Positions 25,777 to 34,176 of a stretch of 64,000 bases of DNA are shown here, one piece after another. This DNA is from Crocinitomicaceae bacterium (lineage in GTDB: Bacteria; Bacteroidota; Bacteroidia; Flavobacteriales_D; Crocinitomicaceae), in NCBI GenBank assembly GCA_028689775.1, contig JAQVCM010000015.1, positions 1 through 64,000 of the forward strand, written 5' to 3'. Position 1 is the stretch's first letter. Every line of letters starts with the position of its first letter. Both the position numbers and the translations under genes were made by a program. Below the pieces are notes generated by a model. The model was not told the DNA's origin. It made no database searches and saw nothing but the letters and a program-made list of their open reading frames with translations.

Positions 25777-27405
25777 ATGTTTAAGAGAATAAATACCTAT
25801 CTGATTGAAAATCATCCAAATGTTTGGCATCTTCGTCTACCTTTCTTGCTTTTAACAGGTTTCATCTTTCATATCTTTGCATTTTTATACGGTTACACGT
25901 ATCTCAACGAAAAGGTTTTAGCTGAGACGAGTTATTATATATTTTACTTTGAAAGTAATTTCATTTTGATTCAGATTGTCCTGATGTTGATTGTATTCTT
26001 TTTATGGGGATTGCAATTCTACAAAAATTCGGTTCTAAAAAACTATTATACTGCAGGTCGATTCTATGGTGTGAAGTTACTCTCGCTGTTGATCGTTTTA
26101 TTCTTTTGGAATACCTCCAGTTTTGTAACATTTGAATATGGAATTCAGCAGAAGAGTGATCAGTTGGCGCAGAAATACAATTTTGATGCATTGATAAAAG
26201 AAAAGAGATTCTTAAATCCTTTGTTTTTAATTTCCACTGGGAGTTATGGTTTGGGGAACAACACAGCGTTGACTGCAACAAATATTCAGCATATAGTAGC
26301 CGTTAGTGGTACTGATGAAAGCGATATTTTATTATGTACGAAAGAAAAGTATTTGAAGCAATCTAAAGATGAAAACTATTACAATGGAAATTGCCACACA
26401 AAGCTGTCAGAGATTGATCCAAGTTTTTATTCCAAAGTAAGTAATTCATTAGTAGTATTTTATAAAGAAGGAAGTCTTCAGTTGAAAAAAGGATGTGAAG
26501 TCACTGTCATCGATAAATTTTTAAAATTAGACGGTTATCATTGGAATGAATTACGGAATCATCAAGATTATTCACAGGAATTAGATCAATTGTTGAAAGA
26601 GAAAAAGTACGAGAAAATCGTTCAACGAATGGGCGCATTTAAACAGCAAATAAATGCCATTTATCCATTTACCAATTTCAATCCAGAAGTAAATTTGAAT
26701 TACATTCTCCAAAATAAAGGACGTGATTTGCAGGCGCTAATTTCTGGGTACTACGACACGTATGGCTATTCTTCCAATGATGTAGAAAAAATGGACACGA
26801 GTTTATACACCTCAAAAGAATTTATAGCATTCGCTACTGATTATTTCTACTTTCAAGAAAATAACTGGCAAACAGCTAGTTATAATTTATCGCATCCAAG
26901 AAATTATTATAGTGTGTTTATAGTTACGTTTATTTTTAGTGTCGTATTCGCTTATTTCCTCTTGCAATTTCAATTCATCAACTTTATCAATTTTTCAATC
27001 ACTGTTCCGATTGCTGGTGTGATGCTCGTTTTAGGTATTTTATTTAGCGTATTCATGCATAGAACCATGGCGGAAGAAAACAACGTCATGGTTTATCTAT
27101 TGCTGCTCTTGTTTTGCTTGAGTATTGTTTATCGATCAAAAAATAAAATGAAAGAGCGTGTAAATGAAGTTTTTATACTCCTTTTCGCTTTTTTAATTCC
27201 CATTACAGCGATGGTAACTTATGGCGTAATTGGAATGAAAATCTATACGAAAGAATATGTAAGTGACCCTTGTTTAGACTGGATGACAAAAAAACACTAT
27301 TTTGAAAGTCCACCTTTTTATGAATGGCATTTTATTATTCTAGGTTTGCTTTCTTGCTTTGGATTTTTGCTTTTAGTAAAACGCCTGAAATCTAAACCAG
27401 AATAG
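25777..27405 (+). CDS. large membrane protein, probable partner permease of the ABC ATPase
   Basis: 542 residues. Three N-terminal membrane helices (about residues 22-45, 60-80, 100-115), a periplasmic domain of about 240 residues with several cysteines, then further helices (about 375-400, 405-428, 438-450, 465-490, 518-535). The few-helix, large-loop layout resembles ABC-2-type or ABC export permeases in Bacteroidota. No sequence signature was recognised; the role rests on its position after the ATPase. A possible hydrophobic-substrate or surface-component exporter. Confidence 0.72.
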   Translation: MFKRINTYLIENHPNVWHLRLPFLLLTGFIFHIFAFLYGYTYLNEKVLAETSYYIFYFESNFILIQIVLMLIVFFLWGLQFYKNSVLKNYYTAGRFYGVKLLSLLIVLFFWNTSSFVTFEYGIQQKSDQLAQKYNFDALIKEKRFLNPLFLISTGSYGLGNNTALTATNIQHIVAVSGTDESDILLCTKEKYLKQSKDENYYNGNCHTKLSEIDPSFYSKVSNSLVVFYKEGSLQLKKGCEVTVIDKFLKLDGYHWNELRNHQDYSQELDQLLKEKKYEKIVQRMGAFKQQINAIYPFTNFNPEVNLNYILQNKGRDLQALISGYYDTYGYSSNDVEKMDTSLYTSKEFIAFATDYFYFQENNWQTASYNLSHPRNYYSVFIVTFIFSVVFAYFLLQFQFINFINFSITVPIAGVMLVLGILFSVFMHRTMAEENNVMVYLLLLLFCLSIVYRSKNKMKERVNEVFILLFAFLIPITAMVTYGVIGMKIYTKEYVSDPCLDWMTKKHYFESPPFYEWHFIILGLLSCFGFLLLVKRLKSKPE

Positions 27406-27456
27406 GAGGAATCTTCATAATCACAAGCATTTTTAGATTATTGAGTTTTAATTCAC

Positions 27457-27464
27457 TACTTTTG
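27457..27464 (+). promoter_or_regulatory. -7 box for the 85-residue gene
   Basis: TACTTTTG, exact consensus, 18 bases before ATG 27483 and followed by AAGGAA. It places the transcript start downstream of the TTG at 27441, excluding that longer start. Confidence 0.6.
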
Positions 27465-27482
27465 CAATATAAATTTAAGGAA

Positions 27483-27740
27483 ATGGCTAGTAAAAGAATT
27501 TTTAAAAGAGATTTAAATAAAATGATTTACGACATCGTAGAAGAATGCTACAGCGTTCAATTGTTCAACGAGTCTAAAACAGAAGCATCTGATAAGTTAA
27601 TTGACGAAGCAATTATTTTCAGAAATGAAATGACGGAGAAAATCAACAAAGCAAACGATAAAAAAGCGTTCGCTGAGCTTCACCAAATTGCTGAAGATGC
27701 TGCAGTAGATTTTATCCATAAAATCAACGGATTGGTATAA
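27483..27740 (+). CDS. conserved 85-residue helical protein
   Basis: MASKRIFKRDLNKMIYDIVEE and on; all-helical, highly charged, cytoplasmic, of a size and type conserved across Flavobacteriia in my recollection. Function unknown. It has its own promoter and terminator, so it is an independent small transcription unit. The start is ATG 27483 with a purine-rich AAGGAA just before it. Confidence 0.82.
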   Translation: MASKRIFKRDLNKMIYDIVEECYSVQLFNESKTEASDKLIDEAIIFRNEMTEKINKANDKKAFAELHQIAEDAAVDFIHKINGLV

Positions 27741-27766
27741 TCTCTGGTTTTAAACAGATTTTAGTG

Positions 27767-27797
27767 AAAACGGGTTGTTAATTCAATCCGTTTTTTT
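27767..27797 (+). terminator. intrinsic terminator of the 85-residue gene
   Basis: AAAACGGGTTG pairs with CAATCCGTTTT (one G-U) across TTAATT and is followed by T residues, 27 bases after the stop codon. Confidence 0.85.
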
Positions 27798-27821
27798 AGT
27801 TTTAGAGAATAATTTATATCC

Positions 27822-29225
27822 ATGCCGATCAAAAACTGGAAAACAATTGCCGTCCCTTTGGGATTCATCATCTTTGCTTTAATTATTCTTCTTACAGGAG
27901 GAAAATCGCTTATGTGGAATGCGGGAGCCTTGGGTTTTTTGATGGTTTATTTCTGGATTTTAGAAATCATTCCAATTTATGTTACAGCACTTTTCCCCCT
28001 GATTTTTGCCGTTCCTTTGGGTTTATCTGCTCCAACTGATTTGGCGACGTCTTATGGAAATTCAGTCATTTATTTGTTTCTAGGTGGATTTTTGATTGCC
28101 AATGCTTTGGAAAAATGGGACATTCACATTCAGTTTACCCGAAGGATTCTAAAGCTTTCTGGTCAATCAAAAGTGAAAATTTTACTTGGTTTTCTCTCGA
28201 GTACAGCATTTCTAAGCATGTGGATTTCCAACACGGCTACTGCGTTGATGATGTTGCCGATGGCGATTGCGGTAATTGATGCCTTGCCCGAAGAAAAAAA
28301 AGAAGGTAAATTTCCAATATTATTACTGTTATCCATTGCTTTTGCAGCAAGTATTGGCGGAATTGCAACGCTGGTTGGTTCGCCTCCAAACTTAATCATG
28401 GCTGCTATTTTGTCCAAAACTTTTAATATACAAATCGATTTCATCACGTGGTTTAAATGGGGATTCCCGTTGAGCGTCATCTTAGTTGCAGTGGTTTATT
28501 TCTTATTCTCCTTTTTATTAGGGAAAGAACGAAATGAAAAAGTAGATAGTTTTTCATTGAAACATCAAAAATGGACACCTGTTCAACTCAAAGTTTTGGC
28601 AATATTTTTCTTAACTGTTTTTCTTTGGACTTTTAAAACCGTGATTGCAAACTATACCGGTTTCAAGTACAGCGATGAAAGTGCAGTGATCTTAACAGCC
28701 TCTTTGTTATTTTTATTTCCTGGAGAAAAGAAAGATCAGAAATTATTAGAATGGAAGGATACTGAAAAATTACCGTGGGGAATTCTATTGCTTTTTGGCG
28801 GTGGTTTGGCCTTGGCAGATATTCTTTTTAGAACTGGAATTGTTGATTTGGTTTCCAATTCCTTTAATTCAATGATTGCGCTGCCGTATTTAGCCTTGAT
28901 TTTCGTAATTGTATTGATTACAACCTTCGGATCTGAATTATTATCGAACACAGCTCAAGTAACCATTATGATCCCAGTGATTGCGTTGTTTGCTGTAACC
29001 AATGATTTGCCTGTTATTCAATTGTGTTTTGCAGTAACAGTCGCTGCAAGTTGCGCATTCATGATGCCGATGGGAACTCCGCCCAATGCCATTGTATTTG
29101 CATCCGGAAAAATCAAAATGTATCAAATGGCAAAAATTGGATTTGTTTTGAATCTAATTATCGCTGTGATTGTAACAGCGTTTACATTTTTGTATGTAGA
29201 GAAAAACAGTATATTGCCTTTCTAG
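27822..29225 (+). CDS. SLC13/DASS-family sodium-coupled anion transporter
   Basis: 467 residues with about 11-12 membrane helices. Both signature Ser-Asn-Thr motifs are present: MWISNTATALMMLPM near residue 140 and LLSNTAQVTIMIPV near residue 380, each next to a helical hairpin, plus FMMPMGTPPNAIVF. Family members import di- or tricarboxylates or sulfate with sodium across the inner membrane; substrate cannot be decided from motifs. It stands alone after a terminator and is convergent with plsC. Confidence 0.92.
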   Translation: MPIKNWKTIAVPLGFIIFALIILLTGGKSLMWNAGALGFLMVYFWILEIIPIYVTALFPLIFAVPLGLSAPTDLATSYGNSVIYLFLGGFLIANALEKWDIHIQFTRRILKLSGQSKVKILLGFLSSTAFLSMWISNTATALMMLPMAIAVIDALPEEKKEGKFPILLLLSIAFAASIGGIATLVGSPPNLIMAAILSKTFNIQIDFITWFKWGFPLSVILVAVVYFLFSFLLGKERNEKVDSFSLKHQKWTPVQLKVLAIFFLTVFLWTFKTVIANYTGFKYSDESAVILTASLLFLFPGEKKDQKLLEWKDTEKLPWGILLLFGGGLALADILFRTGIVDLVSNSFNSMIALPYLALIFVIVLITTFGSELLSNTAQVTIMIPVIALFAVTNDLPVIQLCFAVTVAASCAFMMPMGTPPNAIVFASGKIKMYQMAKIGFVLNLIIAVIVTAFTFLYVEKNSILPF

Positions 29226-29256
29226 ATCCAAAGACACAATCCAAAGAAGAAATTTT

Positions 29257-30001
29257 TCAGTATTTTGATTCTACAACGTGTGCTTTAATTTCTTTCTCCA
29301 ATTCTTGAATTAAGGCTTCGACCGTTTTATCTTTTGGTTCAATCGGTTTCAAAACTTCCCACGTCATTTTTAAAAAGGTATTCAATGGAAATGAACCGTA
29401 TTTCACAACGTTGAACGATCCACTAATGGCAATCGGCACGATCAACGCATTCGGCACTTCGTTAAACAAGGTTGCCAAACCGCCAATCCCGAACGGTTTC
29501 ATTTTTCCTGTTTTGGTTCTCGTACCTTCCGGGAAAATGATGCAAGACCAATTTTTTTGATTCATATTTTGGGCTAACTTGGAGATCTCTGCCAATGCTT
29601 GTTTCGTATCTTTTCGATTAATATTTGCTGCTCCACCGTATTTTAGGTTGAAGGAAATACTCGGAATTCCTTTCGTAAGTTCGATTTTTGAGATAAACTT
29701 AGCGTGATTCTTTCTCAGGAAATAAATCAAAGGCGGAATGTCGTACATGCTTTGATGATTGGAAACAAAGATCACGGGACGATCAGTAGGAATAACATGT
29801 TGATTGATAAACCGAACTCGGTTTCCCAAAATAAGGTAACTTTTAAATAAAAACCAATTTAAAATATCCACACTTTTCTTGTGCAAGGAGTATCCACCAA
29901 TTTTAAGACAAATCCACTGAATTGGATGGAAAATCAGTAAGATAATTCCAAAAAAAAAGATAAAAAATAGGTGTTAAAATGTATCCTAGTGTTTTTCGCA
30001 T
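29257..30001 (-). CDS. plsC: 1-acyl-glycerol-3-phosphate acyltransferase (plsC), N terminus frameshifted at an A9 run
   Basis: The uninterrupted part (29257-29886) has VSNHQSMYDI (the catalytic H-x4-D) and FPEGTRTK, diagnostic of enzymes making phosphatidic acid at the inner membrane. It would have to start at TTG 29886 and would lack the N-terminal helix. Upstream, ATG 30001 encodes MRKTLGYILTPIFYLFF in another frame, and the body frame is open upstream as GIILLIFHPIQWIC. The two join if the homopolymer at 29950-29958 (nine A on the plus strand) had eight. An exact -7 box sits directly before ATG 30001. So this is a real frameshift, an assembly error, or a gene rescued by slippage on the homopolymer. 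Confidence 0.85.
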
Positions 30002-30003
30002 GG

Positions 30004-30011
30004 CAAAAGTA
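30004..30011 (-). promoter_or_regulatory. -7 box abutting the plsC start
   Basis: On the minus strand TACTTTTG, exact consensus, 2 bases before ATG 30001. It supports the upstream start in the other frame and suggests a leaderless message. Confidence 0.55.
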
Positions 30012-30088
30012 TTTATTGTTCGAAATTAGGTATTTGATGAGGACTTTAACAGAACATACATCATATTAAAAATCAAATGTGGCAATTC

Positions 30089-30703
30089 TTAATTTCCTTC
30101 AATTTTAAATGGCGTTCGATTGATGATTGATCGACCCAAGGTTAAACCGTCCGCATATTGTAATTCTGAACCCACAGAAACACCTCGAGAAAGCGTGGAA
30201 ATAATGATTCCAGATGCCTGTAATTTCTTGTATAAGAAAAAGTTAGTTGTATCGCCTTCCATGGTTGCACTCAAGGCAAAAATAACTTCTTTTACTTCTC
30301 CGTTTTGTACTTTACCAAGGAGTGATGAAATGTTTAAATCAGAAGGGCCAATGCCGTCCATCGGAGAAATGATTCCTCCCAACACGTGATAAATTCCTTG
30401 GTATGAACCAGTTTCTTCAATTGCAATCACATCGCGTACATCTTCGACCACACAAATCTCGTCGTGCTTGCGTCTGGGATTGGTACATATTTCGCAAATC
30501 ACTTCATCAGAAATGTTCCCGCAAGATTTACAATACTTGACGTGTTTTTTCATTTCTAAAAAAGCATTCGCGAAACGCTCTATTTCTTCAGGTTTGCGAT
30601 TCAAGAGATGAATGACTAAACGAAGTGCAGATCTTTTACCAACGCTCGGAAGTGTTGCCAATTGTTCAACAGCTTCCTCCATATATTTGGAAGGGATTTT
30701 CAT
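30089..30703 (-). CDS. recR: recombination protein RecR
   Basis: 204 residues. N-terminal helix-hairpin-helix LPSVGKRSALRLVIHLL, a C4 zinc finger (CKSCGNISDEVICEIC at about 57-72), a Toprim domain with ICVVEDVRDVIAIEETG and the family signature around GIGPSDL, then the C-terminal STLSRGVSVGSELQYADG. It works with RecO and RecF to load RecA on gapped DNA. Its promoter is clear; transcription runs towards plsC, which has its own. Confidence 0.96.
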   Translation of the reverse strand: MKIPSKYMEEAVEQLATLPSVGKRSALRLVIHLLNRKPEEIERFANAFLEMKKHVKYCKSCGNISDEVICEICTNPRRKHDEICVVEDVRDVIAIEETGSYQGIYHVLGGIISPMDGIGPSDLNISSLLGKVQNGEVKEVIFALSATMEGDTTNFFLYKKLQASGIIISTLSRGVSVGSELQYADGLTLGRSIINRTPFKIEGN

Positions 30704-30720
30704 ATTCTAATTTAAGGATA

Positions 30721-30748
30721 CAAAAATAAGCTTAATTTGTTGATCAAA
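30721..30748 (-). promoter_or_regulatory. recR promoter
   Basis: On the minus strand TATTTTTG (30721-30728) is an exact -7 box and TTTG (30745-30748) a -33 element, spaced by 16 bases. Confidence 0.6.
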
Positions 30749-30808
30749 CGAAGTGCATATTTGATTAATTCCGAACCAAGTCGTCAGTATTTTAGTTAAT
30801 TTTACGCC

Positions 30809-31477
30809 ATGAATCAGATGGAAATTATACACTTTTCAGCTTTTGGCTTAAATCTCCAAGAACCAATGGCACTCGTTTTCAATTGGTTGATCGCAAGTAT
30901 TTGTTTCATTGCTTATTTTTCAATCAGAAAGAGTAAATCCGAAGAAATCAGACTTTGGAGTTTGTTTTTCTTGTTTTTTGGTTTGTCCACATTTATCGGA
31001 GGATTTGGACACGTATTTTTCCAATATTTTGGCGTGTTTGGAAAGTTTCCGCATTGGATTGGTGGAATCGTTTCAGCTTACTTTGCCGGAAAAGCAATGC
31101 TTTGTCGCTTGGAAAACTTTCAACTTAAAAGAACTTTAAATCAAGTTTTGATTTTTAAAGCAATTGTTTTTTTAGGACTGGCTTTGACCTTGCAAAATTT
31201 CATATTTGTGGCCGTGGATGCTATTGTCACATACTTGTTTTATTGCGGAATTATTGGGTATAACTTGATGATGAAAGGAGTTTTCGCTATGAAATACATT
31301 GTTGCAGGAGTTTTGATTTGTATTCCAGCAGCTTTTGTTTACATTTTAAAAATAAATCCAGGCATTTGGTTTAATACAGACGATTTAAGCCACGTGTTTA
31401 TGTTGGCGTGCGTATTTCTTTTCTATCTGGGAAGTAAGAGCTTAGCAAACGAACCTGGAAAACTAAAAATAGTTTAA
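30809..31477 (+). CDS. seven-helix membrane protein (DUF6962-like)
   Basis: 222 residues with about seven membrane helices. Conserved-looking polar residues sit at membrane faces: GLSTFIGGFGHVFFQYFG near residue 65 and NTDDLSHVFMLACVF near residue 195. Paired His/Asp positions of this kind are reminiscent of the CREST superfamily of membrane hydrolases, but this is only a resemblance. Divergent from recR with 105 bases between them. Upstream is TAATTTTAC, a variant of the -7 box, close to the ATG. Confidence 0.7.
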   Translation: MNQMEIIHFSAFGLNLQEPMALVFNWLIASICFIAYFSIRKSKSEEIRLWSLFFLFFGLSTFIGGFGHVFFQYFGVFGKFPHWIGGIVSAYFAGKAMLCRLENFQLKRTLNQVLIFKAIVFLGLALTLQNFIFVAVDAIVTYLFYCGIIGYNLMMKGVFAMKYIVAGVLICIPAAFVYILKINPGIWFNTDDLSHVFMLACVFLFYLGSKSLANEPGKLKIV

Positions 31478-31523
31478 AATTGATTAAGAATACGAGCAAG
31501 TATTCGATTTAAAGAGTTTAAAA

Positions 31524-32735
31524 ATGACATACGACATTGCAATAATTGGTGGAGGAATCGTTGGTGCAGCAACTTTGTACAAATTACAAAAACGTTTCCC
31601 CGATTTGAAAATGGTATTGATCGAAAAAGAAGCACTTCTTGCTGATCACCAAACGGGACATAATTCAGGTGTAATTCACTCTGGATTGTATTATACGCCA
31701 GGTTCCTTGAAAGCTAAAAATTGTGTGGAAGGTCGTCACGAATTAGTTGCTTTTGCAAAGGAACACGGCATTGCCCATGATGTTTGCGGAAAAGTAGTCG
31801 TGGCAACCAAAGAAAGTGAATTGCCATATTTGGATAAAATTTACAACAACGGAATTGCCAACAACACCGAAGGTTTGGAGCGAATTACTGCGGAACAAAT
31901 CAAAGAACACGAACCGTTTGTAGAGGGAATTGCAGGACTTTGGGTTCCATGTACAGGAATCATCGATTTTCGTGGCGCAACCGAAAAAATGGTAGAATTG
32001 GCTTTGGCGATTCAACCGGAAAGTAAATTGATGTTGCAACACGAAGTAACGGATGTGGTGAAAGGAGATTCTGTATCGATCGTTGTAACGAACAAAGGAA
32101 ATGTAGAAGCCAAAAATCTGATTTTCTGTGCGGGCTTACAAGCAGATCGTTTGGCTAGAAAAGACGGTGTCAATTTGAAAGAAAAAGTAGTTGGCTTTAG
32201 AGGTGATTACTATGAGTTGACAGATCAAGCGAAACACAAAGTCAAAAACTTAATTTATCCAGTTCCAAATCCTGCGATGCCATTCCTAGGAGTTCATTTT
32301 ACGAGAATGACCAACGGCGATATTGAATGCGGACCAAATGCGGTATTTACCTTCAAAAGAGAAGGTTACGGTAAAACCGATTTCTCATTCAAAGATACCT
32401 ACGACGCGTTGACCTACAAAGGAACGTGGAGATTGTTCTTCGGAAATGTAAAATTCGGTATCGATGAATACAGAAGAGCGTTTTCTAAAAAGTTATTCCT
32501 AAAAACCTTACAAGGACTAATTCCATCATTGGAAATGTCTGATTTGAAACCTGGTAGAGCAGGAGTAAGAGCGCTTTTATTAGGAGAAGACGGCGACACC
32601 AAAGACGATTTCAGAATTGAGTATCACGGGAAATCAATTCACGTATTGAATGCGCCTTCACCAGCAGCAACGGCATCGTTGGCAATTGGAGGTTATATTG
32701 CGGATGAAGCAGAAAAACATTTTGGATTGAAATAG
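31524..32735 (+). CDS. lhgO: L-2-hydroxyglutarate oxidase
   Basis: 403 residues of the DAO flavoprotein family. FAD site IAIIGGGIVGAATLYKL at the N terminus, then HNSGVIHSGLYYTPGS at about residues 47-62, which is specific to LhgO/YgaF, and FLGVHFTRM plus LKPGRAGVRALLL in the C-terminal half. It oxidises L-2-hydroxyglutarate to 2-oxoglutarate, feeding electrons to quinone in E. coli, and removes a toxic by-product of malate dehydrogenase. It is followed by a repeat-rich gap. Confidence 0.95.
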   Translation: MTYDIAIIGGGIVGAATLYKLQKRFPDLKMVLIEKEALLADHQTGHNSGVIHSGLYYTPGSLKAKNCVEGRHELVAFAKEHGIAHDVCGKVVVATKESELPYLDKIYNNGIANNTEGLERITAEQIKEHEPFVEGIAGLWVPCTGIIDFRGATEKMVELALAIQPESKLMLQHEVTDVVKGDSVSIVVTNKGNVEAKNLIFCAGLQADRLARKDGVNLKEKVVGFRGDYYELTDQAKHKVKNLIYPVPNPAMPFLGVHFTRMTNGDIECGPNAVFTFKREGYGKTDFSFKDTYDALTYKGTWRLFFGNVKFGIDEYRRAFSKKLFLKTLQGLIPSLEMSDLKPGRAGVRALLLGEDGDTKDDFRIEYHGKSIHVLNAPSPAATASLAIGGYIADEAEKHFGLK

Positions 32736-32788
32736 GATTTTGATTATTTGATGGTATTTCATGCGATTGTAGATATTTGATTATATCA

Positions 32789-32820
32789 TTGTAGTGGCGC
32801 GATTAATTGCGTCTCTACAA
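32789..32820 (+). repeat. palindromic hairpin unit
   Basis: TTGTAG...CTACAA with inner GGCGC/GCGTC pairing around GATTAATT. It resembles the GTAGAGACGC-type repeat common in this phylum. Confidence 0.6.
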
Positions 32821-32925
32821 GACAAAGAAAAGCGAAAAAATATAGTCGGCGAATGATAGTTTGATAAACTCATTCACACGTAATTGAGCTGACCTTTCAG
32901 GCCGCGAAAAATACAACTATAAATC

Positions 32926-32946
32926 GCGGTGTGCGATGCACACCGC
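32926..32946 (+). repeat. perfect hairpin GCGGTGTGC-GAT-GCACACCGC
   Basis: Nine base pairs with a 3-base loop, GC-rich in an AT-rich setting, part of the repeat cluster. Confidence 0.75.
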
Positions 32947-33085
32947 TGGAATAATTTGGGCTTTCAGCCCGTTTGCTTAATGCTGAATCTCCTACGACAA
33001 ACTTTCGTGAATTTCTGGTTAATCAATTTTTTTAGACTAACTTTCCTTCAATACAAATCAACGTCAACGTCCTGAAGGGACAACT

Positions 33086-33120
33086 CATTCCAGCCTATGG
33101 CATCGCCATAGGCTGGAATG
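33086..33120 (+). repeat. perfect 16-bp hairpin with 3-base loop
   Basis: CATTCCAGCCTATGGC, loop ATC, then the exact reverse complement. It sits between inverted copies of the CTGAAAGGTC-type word. Confidence 0.85.
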
Positions 33121-33247
33121 TAAAATAAGATTAGCGGCCTGAAAGGTCAACTCAAAAATACGCGTTTAATCAAACTTATTGCATACGCAATTGAGCTGAC
33201 CTTTCAGCGGGTAAATTTAATGCTGGATTACGACTTTGTATTTTAAT

Positions 33248-34066
33248 TTATTGTCCTTTCAAAAAACCTTCAACAACCTCACAAACCTCTTTAAGCAGCA
33301 CGGGCATTTCATCTGATTTCCAAGGGTGAGAAGCTCCAAAGACGTGATCGGCTCCTGCAATTATTTTTACCTCCGATTTCGTCCATTTAGCCAAGCTTTC
33401 CGCTTCTTCGATGAAGATGGAAGTATCTGAATCTCCGTGGATAATCAACACTGGCTTTTGATTCTCTAGACAAACTTTTTCGATGTCCAAATTTTCTTTA
33501 TTGACAACAAAATCTTCGTATTGAATGATGTTGTGTGGCATTTTTTGATGCGTTCGTTGATTTTCGGTGTAGCGAACGCCGTCTTTAATCCATTCTTCCA
33601 AGACTTTTGAATCTCTGAAACGTCTTTCGATTGAACAAATTCCCGCCAAGGTAATTACGGATGAAACGCGCTTATCTGGCAAATTCAACAAAGCAATGCC
33701 ACCGCCGCGACTGTGACCAATTAAATGAATTTTTGGCATTGAATCCATCTTCGTCTCAAGCCAATTCAATATCAATTTTACATCTTCTTTTTGTTTGCTG
33801 TAGGTGTCGTTTGCAAAGGATTCTAAATCAGGAAAATCAATTCCGTTTTCGACCGTTCCACCGTTGTGGGAAAGATTGAATTTGCAGAAACCATAACCCA
33901 AGTTGAAAAAGTAAGACTCCATCAAATTCCAAGCGCCCCAATCTTTGAATCCCATGAATCCATGAATGAAAACCAATAAATTTCCATTGAAATGAGGTGG
34001 TACGGACAAATCAACCAAGCTTTCTCTATTTTGACTGCCGATATAAACGGCATTTTTTAAACTTTT
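33248..34066 (-). CDS. alpha/beta hydrolase
   Basis: 272 residues from ATG 34066 (MKSLKNAVYIGSQNRESLVD); a longer frame to 34096 is possible. Motifs: LLVFIHGFMGFKDW for the oxyanion hole, HLIGHSRGGGIALL with the nucleophile serine, VLIIHGDSDTSIFI with the acid and GADHVFG with the histidine. The layout fits S33/dienelactone-hydrolase-like peptidase or esterase enzymes acting on small esters in the cytoplasm. It is divergent from the operon starting at 34177, with 110 bases between. Confidence 0.88.
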   Translation of the reverse strand, partial: KSLKNAVYIGSQNRESLVDLSVPPHFNGNLLVFIHGFMGFKDWGAWNLMESYFFNLGYGFCKFNLSHNGGTVENGIDFPDLESFANDTYSKQKEDVKLILNWLETKMDSMPKIHLIGHSRGGGIALLNLPDKRVSSVITLAGICSIERRFRDSKVLEEWIKDGVRYTENQRTHQKMPHNIIQYEDFVVNKENLDIEKVCLENQKPVLIIHGDSDTSIFIEEAESLAKWTKSEVKIIAGADHVFGASHPWKSDEMPVLLKEVCEVVEGFLKGQ

Positions 34067-34176
34067 CATTCTAATTAATCTTATCTTTGGATTCAAATGT
34101 AAAAAACATTATTCGATTGACGATTATCCGTTATTTGATTTGTATTTTAGCATTCTCAAAAGCTTAAAAAGATTTA

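Larger units (their letters stand above)
32736..33247 (+). repeat. cluster of REP-like palindromic repeats, no gene
   Basis: This 512-base gap holds at least three hairpins and three copies of a 19-base unit. AATTGAGCTGACCTTTCAG occurs at 32882-32900 and 33189-33207, and an inverted relative (GGCCTGAAAGGTCAACTCA) at 33136-33154. Words such as CTGAAGGGACAACTCA and GGGCTTTCAGCCCG belong to the same family. No transposase is near. Repeats of this type are widespread in Bacteroidota intergenic DNA; I infer a REP-type element cluster. Confidence 0.8.

Noticed and set aside
31488-31503. Inverted repeat AATAC-GAGCAA-GTATT before lhgO
   Set aside because: Only five base pairs, AT-rich, no T-run and no promoter spacing that would make it an operator.
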